This document shows positions 1-8,843 of a stretch of 64,000 nucleotides of DNA, one piece after another. The notes beneath the pieces are model-generated. The model did not search any database. It had not been told where the DNA came from and saw only the letters and a list, made by a program, of their open reading frames with translations. Within the stretch, counting starts at the first letter, position 1, and every line of letters starts with the position of its first letter. Origin of the DNA: Streptomyces albireticuli (GTDB lineage Bacteria; Actinomycetota; Actinomycetes; Streptomycetales; Streptomycetaceae); assembly GCF_002192455.1 (NCBI RefSeq), contig NZ_CP021744.1:3998001-4062000 (forward strand), in the 5' to 3' direction. The position numbers and the translations under genes were made by a program.

Positions 1-1
1 G

Positions 2-247
2 GCGTGGCCGCCCGCGGACCCGGGAGAGGCACCGGCGTCGCCCCCCGGAGGCGACACGCCCGGCGGCGGCACCTCCGGCACCGGCGACGACGGCACCGAG
101 GGCGGGTCCACCGCGGCCGGCCCCCGGGAGGACGAGGCCCTGGAGGAGGGCGACCGCGTCCTGCGCGTCCTGCCGCTGGGCACCGGAATGACCCTCACCG
201 GCCTGGGACTCGGCTACTTCGCCCTCCGGCTGCGGCGCGCGAGGTGA
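2..247 (+). CDS. C-terminal end of a membrane-anchored protein (partial)
   Basis: The gene enters from the left edge, and only the last 81 codons are visible in the frame that ends with TGA at 245-247. The visible part is a long Gly/Pro/Asp/Thr-rich linker, then an acidic stretch (EDEALEEGDR). It ends in a short hydrophobic segment (about 20 residues, GTGMTLTGLGLGYFALRL) followed by an Arg-rich tail (RLRRAR). A spacer, a single hydrophobic helix and a basic tail are the usual C-terminal anchor of Streptomyces surface proteins. No LPxTG motif is visible. The function of the missing N-terminus cannot be inferred. Confidence 0.6.
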   Translation, partial: AWPPADPGEAPASPPGGDTPGGGTSGTGDDGTEGGSTAAGPREDEALEEGDRVLRVLPLGTGMTLTGLGLGYFALRLRRAR

Positions 248-340
248 GAAGGGGGCGCGCGGTAAGGCGCGTCGCACGGTGGATCAGACGTGTACGGGGG
301 CATCACCAGGGGGAAATCACCTGTGCGAGAGAATGGCGGC

Positions 341-901
341 ATGGATATGCCGAGGAATGAACGGTCGCAGGAGAGCCCGCACGTCCTGGTCGTAGGCCCG
401 GACGGCATGGCTCTCGGCAGCACCAACCCCGGCAACGGGGAAGGTGACGACGAGTCGCGCGAGGTCCCCGTGACGGAGATGGTCGAACAGCCCGCGAAGG
501 TCATGCGCATCGGCAGCATGATCAAGCAGCTGCTGGAGGAAGTCCGCGCCGCACCCCTGGACGAGGCGAGCCGGGTCCGGCTCAAGGAGATCCACCACAG
601 CTCCGTGCGCGAGCTGGAGGACGGTCTCGCGCCCGAGCTCGTCGAGGAGCTGGAGCGCCTCTCCCTGCCCTTCACCGACGAGACGATCCCCACCGAGGCG
701 GAACTGCGCATCGCGCAGGCGCAGTTGGTCGGCTGGCTGGAAGGGCTCTTCCACGGCATCCAGACGACGCTGTTCGCCCAGCAGATGGCGGCACGCGCGC
801 AGTTGGAGCAGATGCGCAGGGCGCTGCCGCCCGGCGTCCTGGGTGAGGACGACGGCGAGGGCCACCAGCACGGCGGAGCCCGCTCCGGCCCCTATCTGTA
901 A
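341..901 (+). CDS. bpa: Bacterial proteasome activator Bpa (PafE)
   Basis: The 186-residue product matches the actinobacterial ATP-independent proteasome activator family. Bpa forms a ring that docks on the 20S proteasome and opens it for unfolded substrates. The family core is visible (VTEMVEQPAKVMRIGSMIK, and AQLVGWLEGLFHGIQTTLFA in the helical bundle). The protein ends in GPYL, the penultimate-Tyr docking tail equivalent to GQYL in mycobacteria. I chose the ATG at 341, in the MDMPRNERS context. A GTG at 323 in the same frame sits behind a better ribosome site (AGGGGGAAA) and would add six residues. The gene is monocistronic and convergent with the kinase gene, with a hairpin between them. 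Confidence 0.87.
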   Translation: MDMPRNERSQESPHVLVVGPDGMALGSTNPGNGEGDDESREVPVTEMVEQPAKVMRIGSMIKQLLEEVRAAPLDEASRVRLKEIHHSSVRELEDGLAPELVEELERLSLPFTDETIPTEAELRIAQAQLVGWLEGLFHGIQTTLFAQQMAARAQLEQMRRALPPGVLGEDDGEGHQHGGARSGPYL

Positions 902-942
902 GCGTGTAGCCGTAAGCGTGTCTCCGTAAGGACGCGCGAACG

Positions 943-985
943 TGTGTGTGCCCGGTACGTCCGACGGACGTACCGGGCACACACA
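943..985. terminator. Bidirectional hairpin between convergent genes
   Basis: A perfect 21-bp inverted repeat has arms at 943-963 and 965-985, with TGTGTGTGCCCGGTACGT in the left arm. It sits between the 3' end of bpa and the 3' end of the minus-strand kinase, so it can terminate transcription from both sides. It is preceded by a short direct repeat (TAAGCGTGT) just after the bpa stop. Confidence 0.75.
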
Positions 986-1023
986 TGGCCGGGCCTGCGA
1001 GCCTTACGGCGCCCTACGACGCC

Positions 1024-2739
1024 TTACGACGCGGGGTCGCCCGTCGACACCGTCAGCACGAACATGTCGCTCGGCGACTTCGGGTCGAACGCGTCACCCT
1101 GCTTGGGCGTCTGGCTGAGCACGGTGCCCTTGCCCCAGGTGTTCTCGTTCTGCTGGTCGATGCGGTACTTCCAGCCGGCGGCCTGGAGGCACGCCTTGAC
1201 CGAGTCGACGTAGAAGTAGCTGAAGTCGGGCGCCGACTTCTTCGACTTGTCGTTGTAGTACTCGTAGGCCTTCGTGCACTTCTCCTTGTCGATGACCTTC
1301 GACCGGTCGCCCTCGCGGTGCTTGCTCTGGGTGCCGCCGGCGGTGCCGCCCGTGCCGCTGCCCGAGCCGCCCGTCGTCGTACCGCCGCCGGAGCCGCCGG
1401 CCGGGGCGCCCGTCACCGGCGGCTGCGAGTTCTTGCCGCCGTTCGCCTCGTCGCCCTTGTCGGAGTTGCCGCCGTTGAGCGCGATCGCGGCGATCACGCC
1501 GATGACCGCGAGGACGGCGACGATGCCCGAGCCGATGATGACCGGCTTGTTGCTCTTGCCGCCCTGCGGCGCCGGCGCGGGCGAGGGGTTGATCGAGTAC
1601 GGCGGGGGCGTGCCCGGACCGTTCGGCCCGCCGGCCTGGAACGGCTGGACGGGCGTGGGGTAGGCCGGGGCGCCCGGCGGCGGGGTGGAGGGCCCGTAGG
1701 AGGCGTACGGCCCGGGGGCGGGCTGGTACGGCGTCTGGACGCCCTGCGGGCCCGGCCCGGGGGTCTGCGCGTCGACGGGCGGGAAGACGGCCGAGCTCAC
1801 GCCCGCGCCGCTGCGCGCCGGCGGGCCGCCCGCCACGATGATCGGCGAGGCCCCGGACTGCGCGGTGCCCGCGACCCGCGCGCACTCGTCCCGCATGGAC
1901 TCGGCGCTCGGGAAGCGCTCGTTCGGGTTCTTCTTCAGCGCGCGGGCCACGAGGGCGTCCACGGCCGGCGGGATCGAACGATTGATCGAGGATGGAGCGA
2001 CGGGCTCCTCCTGGACGTGCGCGTACGCGATCGCCAGCGGGGAGTCCGCGTCGAACGGCAGTCGCCCGGTCAGCAGCTCGAAGAGCATGATGCCGACCGA
2101 GTACAGGTCGGAGCGGGCGTCGACGCCGCGGCCGAGCGCCTGCTCCGGGGAGAGGTACTGGGGGGTGCCGACGACCATGCCGGTCTGCGTCATCGAGGTG
2201 ACGCCGGACTGCATGGCGCGGGCGATGCCGAAGTCCATGACCTTGACCACGCCGCGCTTGGTCATCATCACGTTGCCCGGCTTGATGTCGCGGTGGACCA
2301 GCCCCATCTCGTGGCTGACCTCCAGCGCGGCCAGCACATCGGCGGTGATCTTCAGCGCCTTCTCGGTCGGCATCGCGCCGAACTGCCGGACGTCCGCGTC
2401 CAGCACCGAGCGCAGCGGCTGGCCCTCGACGTACTCCATGACGATGTACGGCATGGTCGAACCGTCGAGGTCGTCCTCGCCGGTGTCGAAGACCGAGACG
2501 ATGTTCGTGTGTGTGAGCTTGGCGACGGCCTGGGCCTCGCGCCGGAACCGCTCGCGGAAGGACGCCTCGCGGCCCAGCTCCGTGTGCAGTGTCTTGATCG
2601 CGACCTGACGGTCCAGGACGCTGTCGTACGCCAGGTGGACCGAGGCCATCCCGCCTTCGCCCAGCAGGTCGCGCAGCTGGTAGCGGCCGCCGCCGACAGA
2701 CCGGCCCGTGTAGCGGCCCTGAGCGCCGTCCTGGCTCAT
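1024..2739 (-). CDS. Membrane Ser/Thr protein kinase with one extracytoplasmic PASTA-like domain
   Basis: This 571-residue protein is a Hanks-type kinase of the actinobacterial PknB group. The kinase domain spans about residues 20-280, with GEGGMASV glycine loop, VAIK (Lys49), HRDIKPGN (catalytic Asp151), DFG at 169-171 and a Thr-rich activation loop before GTPQYLSPEQ. A Pro/Gly-rich linker leads to one transmembrane helix (about 398-421). Outside the membrane lies a low-complexity spacer and one C-terminal PASTA-like domain (about 510-567) containing two Cys residues. PASTA domains bind muropeptides in related kinases, which suggests cell-wall sensing. The ATG at 2739 follows AAGGGGGAAG at good spacing. 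It is divergent from a second kinase across 301 bp that holds only promoters. Confidence 0.9.
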   Translation of the reverse strand: MSQDGAQGRYTGRSVGGGRYQLRDLLGEGGMASVHLAYDSVLDRQVAIKTLHTELGREASFRERFRREAQAVAKLTHTNIVSVFDTGEDDLDGSTMPYIVMEYVEGQPLRSVLDADVRQFGAMPTEKALKITADVLAALEVSHEMGLVHRDIKPGNVMMTKRGVVKVMDFGIARAMQSGVTSMTQTGMVVGTPQYLSPEQALGRGVDARSDLYSVGIMLFELLTGRLPFDADSPLAIAYAHVQEEPVAPSSINRSIPPAVDALVARALKKNPNERFPSAESMRDECARVAGTAQSGASPIIVAGGPPARSGAGVSSAVFPPVDAQTPGPGPQGVQTPYQPAPGPYASYGPSTPPPGAPAYPTPVQPFQAGGPNGPGTPPPYSINPSPAPAPQGGKSNKPVIIGSGIVAVLAVIGVIAAIALNGGNSDKGDEANGGKNSQPPVTGAPAGGSGGGTTTGGSGSGTGGTAGGTQSKHREGDRSKVIDKEKCTKAYEYYNDKSKKSAPDFSYFYVDSVKACLQAAGWKYRIDQQNENTWGKGTVLSQTPKQGDAFDPKSPSDMFVLTVSTGDPAS

Positions 2740-3040
2740 CGTTCTACTTCCCCCTTGCGGCAAACTGCCTGGCGTACGGATCCGGCAGGTGCCGGCTGTG
2801 CCGATGGATCTCGGCCAAGTCTGCCCGAGGCGGCGGGCACGTCAAGCCGCGTGCCCGTTCCGTGACGGGATGCGCGACAACACGTCACGAGATTTGCCTT
2901 GCTCAGGGGCGTGCGGGTTTGATAGCGCGTCCATCCCGGACCGGCGCGCGCCGTGGAGCCTGTAGCGTGCCTTAGCGGAAGACCGTTTTCCCCGCGCCGC
3001 GCCTCCCACGCGCAGCGGACAGACACGACGGCGAGGACTG

Positions 3041-4693
3041 ATGGCACAGACGCAGAGCGCCCAGGGTCCGACAGACCCTGACGCCAACGGGGGCGGCATG
3101 CCCGATGTGCCTGAAATGTGGGGCAATGGCGGCCTGGTCGGAGACGGCCGCTACCGCCTCACCCACCGGCTCGGCCGCGGTGGCATGGCAGAGGTGTTCG
3201 CCGCCGAGGACGTGCGCCTCGGCCGTACGGTCGCGGTGAAGCTGCTCCGGGCCGACCTGGCGGAGGACCCGGTCTCGAAGGCGCGCTTCACCCGCGAGGC
3301 GCAGTCGGTGGCCGGGCTGAACCACCACGCGGTGGTCGCGGTCTACGACTCCGGCGAGGACACCGTCGGCCGCAACGTCGTGCCGTACATCGTCATGGAG
3401 TTGGTTGAAGGTCGCACCATTCGCGACCTGTTGCTGGGCGCCGAGACCCCGCCGCCCGACCAGGCGCTGATCATCGTCTCGGGTGTGCTGGAGGCGCTGG
3501 CCTACAGCCACCAGCACGGCATCGTGCACCGCGACATCAAGCCCGCCAACGTGATCATCACGAACAACGGCGCGGTCAAGGTCATGGACTTCGGCATCGC
3601 CCGCGCCCTGCACGGCGCGGCGTCCACCATGACCCAGACCGGCATGGTCATGGGCACGCCGCAGTACCTCTCGCCCGAGCAGGCGCTCGGCAAGACGGTC
3701 GACGCGCGCTCGGACCTCTACGCCACCGGCTGCCTCCTCTACGAACTGCTGGCGCTGCGTCCGCCGTTCACCGGCGAGACCCCGCTGTCGGTCGTCTACC
3801 AGCACGTCCAGGACACCCCCGTCCCGCCGTCGCAGGTCCTCGGCAGCGTGCCGCCGGAGCTCGACGGCCTGGTGATGCGCTCCCTCGCCAAGGACCCGGA
3901 CGACCGGTTCCAGAGCGCCGAGGAGATGCGCGGGCTGGTCCAGTACGCGCTCCAGATGCTGCACGACGCGGGCGCCCACTCGGGCTCCTGGGACACCGGC
4001 CCGGTCGCGCACGCCACCGCCGCCACCCAGGCCCTGGGCATGGGCGGCATGGGCGGCGGCATGGCCGGGACGACCGCCATGCCGCACCCGGTGCACGGCG
4101 ACACCTCGCAGCAGCCGATGATCCCGCCGCGCGGCGGTGACGACGGCGGCTTCGACGGCTACGGCGGCGGCCGGGGCGGCGGTGGCGGCAGGGGCAAGAT
4201 GATCCTGATCGCCGTGGTCGCCCTGATCGCGGTCGTGGCAGGCGTGGCCTTCGCGATGAACCTGAAGGACAAGTCCGACAGCGGTAAGACGACGAAGAAT
4301 CCCAAGCCGTCCACCAGCTCTTCCTCGTCCCCGAACCCGTCCCCCAGCCCGGAGACCTCCCGGAAGCCCAGCCCTGTCGGGCAGCCCGAGGGCGGCACCA
4401 CGGGCGAGCGGGAGTCCGACACCTCCAGCACCGGCGGTGGCCAGGAGCCGGACGGCGACACCGGTACGCACCACTCGTCCAAGCCGTCCGGGCAGCCCTC
4501 GAACGAGCCGTCGACCCCGCCGACGCCCTCGGGCGAGCCGTCGACGAAGCCGTCGGGCGACGAGAAGCCCCCGACCGGTGGCAACACCAACGCCGGTCAG
4601 GACGGCGGCGGCGCGAACACCGGCACCTCGGCCGGCCAGGTCGGCGGCCCCGGCACCACGACCCTCGGCCAGGGCACCGGCACCACGCCCTGA
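3041..4693 (+). CDS. Membrane Ser/Thr protein kinase without sensor domain
   Basis: This 550-residue protein is a second PknB-like kinase and probably a paralogue of the divergent neighbour. The kinase domain is complete: GRGGMAEV loop, Lys67 in VAVK, HRDIKPAN (HRD at 163-165), DFG at 183-185 and GTPQYLSPEQ. A Gly-rich linker precedes one transmembrane helix (about 387-406). The outer region of about 140 residues is only Pro/Ser/Thr/Gly low complexity with no PASTA or other fold, so it probably spans the wall rather than binding a ligand. The start at 3041 follows GAGGACTG closely. Head-to-head kinase pairs could share one promoter region and cross-phosphorylate, but this is inference. Confidence 0.9.
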   Translation: MAQTQSAQGPTDPDANGGGMPDVPEMWGNGGLVGDGRYRLTHRLGRGGMAEVFAAEDVRLGRTVAVKLLRADLAEDPVSKARFTREAQSVAGLNHHAVVAVYDSGEDTVGRNVVPYIVMELVEGRTIRDLLLGAETPPPDQALIIVSGVLEALAYSHQHGIVHRDIKPANVIITNNGAVKVMDFGIARALHGAASTMTQTGMVMGTPQYLSPEQALGKTVDARSDLYATGCLLYELLALRPPFTGETPLSVVYQHVQDTPVPPSQVLGSVPPELDGLVMRSLAKDPDDRFQSAEEMRGLVQYALQMLHDAGAHSGSWDTGPVAHATAATQALGMGGMGGGMAGTTAMPHPVHGDTSQQPMIPPRGGDDGGFDGYGGGRGGGGGRGKMILIAVVALIAVVAGVAFAMNLKDKSDSGKTTKNPKPSTSSSSSPNPSPSPETSRKPSPVGQPEGGTTGERESDTSSTGGGQEPDGDTGTHHSSKPSGQPSNEPSTPPTPSGEPSTKPSGDEKPPTGGNTNAGQDGGGANTGTSAGQVGGPGTTTLGQGTGTTP

Positions 4694-4715
4694 CGGACGC
4701 GCGCGTCCGGCTGAC

Positions 4716-4757
4716 GAGCCCGGTGGCGGGTACCTCTCGGTACTCACCACCGGGCTC
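4716..4757. terminator. Hairpin terminator between convergent kinase and phosphotransferase genes
   Basis: An inverted repeat has arms at 4716-4733 and 4740-4757 (GAGCCCGGTGG with CCACCGGGCTC and an inner GTAC pairing). It lies just after the kinase stop and before the stop of the minus-strand phosphotransferase. A short GGACGCGCGCGTCC palindrome precedes it. Confidence 0.7.
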
Positions 4758-4798
4758 GTTCGTTTCCGTCTGTTTCCGGCCGGATCCCGGGGGCGCCC

Positions 4799-6004
4799 TC
4801 AGTCCGTGAAGGCCTCGCGCACCGCCCCGTACGAGCGCGTCCACCACACCGACAGCGCCGCCGACGCGGGGAAGCCGGGGTCGGCGCGGTGGTCGCCGAG
4901 CTGGTAGCGCCAGCGCAGCATCCAGAAGTCGTTGAGCCGCTCCCACCACACGCGGTGCACCGCGGCCGCCAGTTCGGCGGTGTCCGCCCCGCAGGCGCGG
5001 CGGTAGGCGCGCGCGTACGGCCGTATCTTCGCGAGGTCCAGCGTGCCGTCGGGGCGCAGGAAGAAGATCACGGCGGCCCGGACGGCCTCCTCGGCGCGGG
5101 GCTGCACGCCCAGCCGGTCCCAGTCGACGATCGCGGCCGGCTCGCCGCCGCGGTAGAGCAGGTTGAGCGGGTGGAAGTCGCCGTGCACCCAGCCCCGGGC
5201 GGGCGTGGCGGCCGGGCGGCGGTGGGCGTGCCGCTCCAGCAGGGCGCGGCGCTCGACGAGCCGGTGCTCGGCCAGCTCGTCGAAGGAGTCGCGGGGCCGG
5301 CGCCGGACGAGCTCCAGGAGGTCCTCGATGAGGGCGTACGTGTCCTGGGGGTCCGCCGCGGCGTCCGGAGCCTGCCAGGGGTCCCCGAGGCCGCCAGAGG
5401 GCCCCTCAGGGCCTTTCTGGGGTCCGTGGGGGTTCTCGGGGGCCGGGCTCTCCTCGCGGCAGACCTTCTCCAGGCACATGTGCACATGGCCCAGCAGCGC
5501 CCCGAGCCGGCGGGACTGCGCGCGGGTCAGCTCGCCGCCGTCGCGGTGCCGGCCCTCGACCCAGGGGTGCAGGGCGTAGCAGCGGCCGTCCAGGACCGTG
5601 ACGGTCGAGCCCTGGGCGTCGGCGACGGGCGGGGCGACGGGCAGGCCGAGGGCGGCCAGCCGCAGGGTGACGGCGTGCTGGCGGGCGATGGCGGCGTGGT
5701 CGCCGTCGAGGTGGTGCTTGAGGAAGAAGCGGCCCCGGGTGGTGGTGAGGCGGTAGCCGCGGTTGAGGAGGCCCTCGGTCAGCGGCACGCACCCGAGCGG
5801 CTCGCCGGCCTGCCCGTAGAGGCGCAGGAGGCTGTGCAGGGTGGTGCTGTCGAGCGCTTCCGTTCCCGCGGGGCCGCCGGTGGTTCCCTCGGCGTCCGCG
5901 CGGAGGTCGTCAGGTCTCGGGCGGCCGGGTCGCGGGCGGCCGGCGTCCCCCCGGACTCCGCCGACGGGAGAGACGACGAGGGGCGGGACAAGTGAGCGCG
6001 GCAC
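4799..6004 (-). CDS. Aminoglycoside phosphotransferase-fold small-molecule kinase
   Basis: The 401-residue protein has the APH/choline kinase fold. The catalytic loop HGDFHPLNLL and the metal-binding IVDWDRLG motif are both visible in the C-terminal half. An N-terminal FFLKHH strand supplies the ATP-contacting Lys. Family members phosphorylate hydroxyls on small molecules, including antibiotics, homoserine and sugars. The substrate is not evident. About 35 residues before the fold are Pro/Arg/Gly-rich and probably disordered, and a low-complexity insertion lies near residues 180-210. The only possible start is GTG at 6004, which has no spaced ribosome site but has a TAACAT -10-like box 7 bases upstream (minus strand, 6012-6017). 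The transcript may therefore be leaderless. It nearly abuts the upstream gene. Confidence 0.75.
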   Translation of the reverse strand: MPRSLVPPLVVSPVGGVRGDAGRPRPGRPRPDDLRADAEGTTGGPAGTEALDSTTLHSLLRLYGQAGEPLGCVPLTEGLLNRGYRLTTTRGRFFLKHHLDGDHAAIARQHAVTLRLAALGLPVAPPVADAQGSTVTVLDGRCYALHPWVEGRHRDGGELTRAQSRRLGALLGHVHMCLEKVCREESPAPENPHGPQKGPEGPSGGLGDPWQAPDAAADPQDTYALIEDLLELVRRRPRDSFDELAEHRLVERRALLERHAHRRPAATPARGWVHGDFHPLNLLYRGGEPAAIVDWDRLGVQPRAEEAVRAAVIFFLRPDGTLDLAKIRPYARAYRRACGADTAELAAAVHRVWWERLNDFWMLRWRYQLGDHRADPGFPASAALSVWWTRSYGAVREAFTD

Positions 6005-6019
6005 GCTCCAAATGTTAGA

Positions 6020-6490
6020 TCACGCTGAGTGCGCGACCTGTCGTGCCGGGACGCCTTCGAGGTGGTGCAGGGTGATGAACTGCGGTTCGATGCACAGGTA
6101 TTCGGGATCGAAGGGCGAATCGTCCGCGGTGCGCGGGGGCCGGCCGAAGCGGTCGAGTTCGGCGGGGCCGGGCGTGAAGAGCCGTGCGGTGCCCACGAAT
6201 TGCACGGTCCAGACGGTCTCGTCGCCCTCGGGGCGCCCGCTGAGGTTGTCCGCGCCGTACGCGACGACGTTGCCGTCGCAGGCCTGGGCGTAGCCGAAGC
6301 CGCCGTGCAGGCGCAGCAGCACCCGCCGGCCGGACACGATGTGCCGGGCGACGGTGACGAAGGGCAGCGCGCGCATGCTCACCGAGACCCTGCCGTAGGG
6401 GGTGCGGTCGAGCAGTTCGAGCGCGCGGTACTGGTCGTGGTCCTGGTGACCGGTGGAGAGCCCGGTGGGCGCGGAGAGCATGGTCACCAC
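6020..6490 (-). CDS. Pyridoxamine 5'-phosphate oxidase-like FMN-binding split-barrel protein
   Basis: The 156-residue product resembles the small actinobacterial PNPOx-like family: LLDRTPYGRVSVSMRALPFV at the N-terminus, then VLLRLHGG and WTVQFVGTARLF strands. These proteins bind FMN, F420 or haem and act as small redox enzymes or binding proteins. Here the ligand is unknown. The start is uncertain among GTG 6490, GTG 6487 and ATG 6481, and none has a strong ribosome site. It lies 15 bases before the GTG of the APH-fold gene on the same strand, so the two may be co-transcribed, although the downstream gene also has its own -10-like box. Confidence 0.72.
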   Translation of the reverse strand: MVTMLSAPTGLSTGHQDHDQYRALELLDRTPYGRVSVSMRALPFVTVARHIVSGRRVLLRLHGGFGYAQACDGNVVAYGADNLSGRPEGDETVWTVQFVGTARLFTPGPAELDRFGRPPRTADDSPFDPEYLCIEPQFITLHHLEGVPARQVAHSA

Positions 6491-6663
6491 TGTGCACGCT
6501 GGTCACCGGGGCCTATAGGGGCACCCGCCCCTATGCGGCGGGACGTTGGTCCCGAATCATCATTTTCCACTCGATACGGTGAATTGTGTCAGCGGAACGG
6601 GTGATGGTGCGGGGGACGGGGAATGGGGACGCTCCGGCCCGGCGCCCGTCCCGACCGCCCGGC

Positions 6664-7341
6664 TCAGCGCTTCTCCGCCTGGAGGCGGGCCACATAGGCC
6701 GCCGCCTGGGAGCGCCGCTCCATGCCGAGCTTGGACAGCAGGCTGGAGACGTAGTTCTTGATGGTCTTCTCGGCGAGGTGCAGCCGCTCGCCGATGGCCC
6801 GGTTGGTCATGCCCTCACCGATCAGGTCGAGGATCCGCCGCTCCTGGTCGGTCAGATTGGACAGCCGGTCGTCGCCCTTGGGGTCCTTGCCGTCGCGCAG
6901 CCGCTCCAGCACCCTGGCGGTCGCCACGGGGTCCAGCAGGGACTTCCCGGCCGCCACGTCCCGCACCGCGGACAGGAGCTCGTTGCCACGGATCGCTTTC
7001 AGAACGTAACCGGACGCGCCCGCCACGATCGCGTCGAACAGCGCCTCGTCATCGGCGAAGGAGGTGAGCATCAAGCATTTGATGTTCTCGTCCTGAGAAC
7101 GAATTTCCCTACATACTTCGACGCCGCTGCCATCCGGAAGGCGAACATCCAGAACCGCGACGTCGGGGCGGGTCGCCGGAATGCGCACCAGGGCGTCCGC
7201 CGCCGTACCGGCCTCTCCGACGACCTCGATGTCCTCCTCCACGGAGAGCATCTCGTGCACGCCGCGCCGGACGACCTCGTGGTCGTCGAGCAGAAATACC
7301 GTGATTTTTCGCTGTTCGGGCACAGTGCCAGTCTCACACAC
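6664..7341 (-). CDS. NarL/DevR-family response regulator (orphan)
   Basis: The product is a 225-residue response regulator. The receiver domain has the acidic pair DD (residues 19-20), phospho-acceptor Asp65 in VLDVRLPDG, MLTS (Thr93/Ser94) and Lys115 in YVLKAI. A LuxR-type helix-turn-helix follows (LTDQERRILDLIGEGMTNRA, then KTIKNYVSSLLSKLGM). I chose GTG at 7341 because GGGGAAGAG precedes it; GTG at 7323 is the alternative. No histidine kinase is adjacent, so it is an orphan here. It diverges from the branched-chain dehydrogenase operon across a 346-bp interval and could control it; this is inference from position only. Confidence 0.88.
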   Translation of the reverse strand: MCETGTVPEQRKITVFLLDDHEVVRRGVHEMLSVEEDIEVVGEAGTAADALVRIPATRPDVAVLDVRLPDGSGVEVCREIRSQDENIKCLMLTSFADDEALFDAIVAGASGYVLKAIRGNELLSAVRDVAAGKSLLDPVATARVLERLRDGKDPKGDDRLSNLTDQERRILDLIGEGMTNRAIGERLHLAEKTIKNYVSSLLSKLGMERRSQAAAYVARLQAEKR

Positions 7342-7687
7342 CAACTCTTCCCCTGCTCTTGTTCTCCGGGATAACGTGCGGTCGTTCCGGCAGCCCGCAG
7401 GGGCTGTGCTCACAAGGACGTGACCAGGAGCGTTGCCCAGCTTTCTCGATTTACTTGGAAATCCAAGCAAAATTGCAGGTCAGGCGGGGTTTCGCAGGAA
7501 TGCGGCCTTCTGGGTAACGTGCTTATTGCAGGCCTTTGGCCGGGGCGCCTGTCACGCCCGGTTTCCGGCCTCGGCACACCCACCCCGTGTGCCGTCGGGG
7601 ATCGAGCGAGCCTTCTCCTGCCTCACGGCGGGGGAACCCCCTCTGGCCGCCGGCGACCCCGGGGGCCGGACAGACGGAGGAGCACAC
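7342..7687. promoter_or_regulatory. Divergent promoter region of response regulator and dehydrogenase operon
   Basis: This 346-bp stretch has no credible gene. It is A/T-richer near 7440-7480, where an inverted repeat CTTGGA-AA-TCCAAG lies at 7454-7467, a plausible operator. The right half would be a long 5' leader for the operon and ends in GGAGGAG before GTG 7688. I find no clear sigma-70 hexamers. Confidence 0.4.
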
Positions 7688-8842
7688 GTGACTGTGGACA
7701 GCACTGCCGCGCGCAAGCCGCGCCGTGGCAGCAGCAAGCGCGCCGGGGCCAAGACCCGCGCCGCCGCGCCGGGCGAGCCCGAGCTCGTACAGCTGCTGAC
7801 ACCGGAGGGCGAGCGGGTCGAGCACCCCGACTACTCCATCGACCTGACCGCCGACGAACTGCGTGGCCTGTACCGCGACATGGTGCTGACCCGCCGCTTC
7901 GACGCGGAGGCGACCACTCTTCAGCGCCAGGGCGAACTGGGCCTGTGGGCCTCGCTGCTCGGCCAGGAGGCCGCGCAGATCGGCTCCGGCCGGGCGACCC
8001 GCGCCGACGACTACGTCTTCCCGACCTACCGCGAGCACGGCGTGGCCTGGTGCCGCGGGGTCGACCCCACCAACCTGCTGGGCATGTTCCGCGGCGTCAA
8101 CCACGGTGGCTGGGACCCGAACGAGAACAACTTCCACCTCTACACGATCGTCATCGGCTCGCAGGCGCTGCACGCCACCGGCTACGCCATGGGCGTGGCC
8201 AAGGACGGCGCCGACTCCGCCGTGATCGCCTACTTCGGCGACGGCGCGTCCAGCCAGGGCGACGTGGCGGAGGCGTTCACGTTCTCGGCGGTCTACAACG
8301 CCCCGGTCGTGTTCTTCTGCCAGAACAACCAGTGGGCGATCTCCGAGCCCACCGAGCGCCAGACCCGCGTCCCGCTCTACCAGCGCGCGCAGGGCTACGG
8401 CTTCCCGGGCGTCCGCGTCGACGGCAACGACGTCCTCGCCGTGCTGGCCGTCACCAAGGCCGCCCTGGAGCGCGCCCGCACCGGCCAGGGCCCGATGCTC
8501 ATCGAGGCGTTCACGTACCGCATGGGCGCCCACACCACCTCCGACGACCCGACGAAGTACCGCCGGGACGAGGAGCGCGAGCTGTGGGAGGCCAAGGACC
8601 CGATCCTGCGGCTGCGCACCTACCTGGACCGCGAGGGGCTCGCCGACGAGGCGTTCTTCGCCGCCCTGGAGACCGAGGCCGACGCGCTCGCCAAGCGGGT
8701 GCGCGACGCCGTCCGGACCATGCCGGACCCCGACAACATGGCGATCTTCGAGAACATCTACGCCGACGGCCACGCCCTCGTGGACGAAGAGCGCGCCCAG
8801 TTCGCCGCGTACCAGGCGTCCTTCGCAGAGGAGAGCAACTGA
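7688..8842 (+). CDS. bkdA: Branched-chain 2-oxoacid dehydrogenase E1 component, alpha subunit
   Basis: The 384-residue protein is the thiamine-diphosphate-binding alpha subunit of a 2-oxoacid dehydrogenase E1. It decarboxylates 2-oxoisovalerate-type acids, feeding acyl-CoA primers for branched fatty acids and polyketides. The ThDP motif runs from GDG (184-186) to NN (213-214). The order E1 alpha, E1 beta, E2 without an E3 gene matches the bkd loci of Streptomyces; the shared lipoamide dehydrogenase would be elsewhere. The first 30 residues are Lys/Arg/Ala-rich and probably disordered. The GTG at 7688 follows a strong GGAGGAG, which rules out the longer upstream frame. A pyruvate-specific E1 cannot be excluded by sequence alone. 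Confidence 0.88.
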   Translation: MTVDSTAARKPRRGSSKRAGAKTRAAAPGEPELVQLLTPEGERVEHPDYSIDLTADELRGLYRDMVLTRRFDAEATTLQRQGELGLWASLLGQEAAQIGSGRATRADDYVFPTYREHGVAWCRGVDPTNLLGMFRGVNHGGWDPNENNFHLYTIVIGSQALHATGYAMGVAKDGADSAVIAYFGDGASSQGDVAEAFTFSAVYNAPVVFFCQNNQWAISEPTERQTRVPLYQRAQGYGFPGVRVDGNDVLAVLAVTKAALERARTGQGPMLIEAFTYRMGAHTTSDDPTKYRRDEERELWEAKDPILRLRTYLDREGLADEAFFAALETEADALAKRVRDAVRTMPDPDNMAIFENIYADGHALVDEERAQFAAYQASFAEESN

Positions 8843-8843
8843 G

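Noticed and set aside
3502..4949. Minus-strand frames opposite the second kinase gene
   Set aside because: They mirror the kinase reading frame and show low-complexity Arg/Pro/Ser composition.
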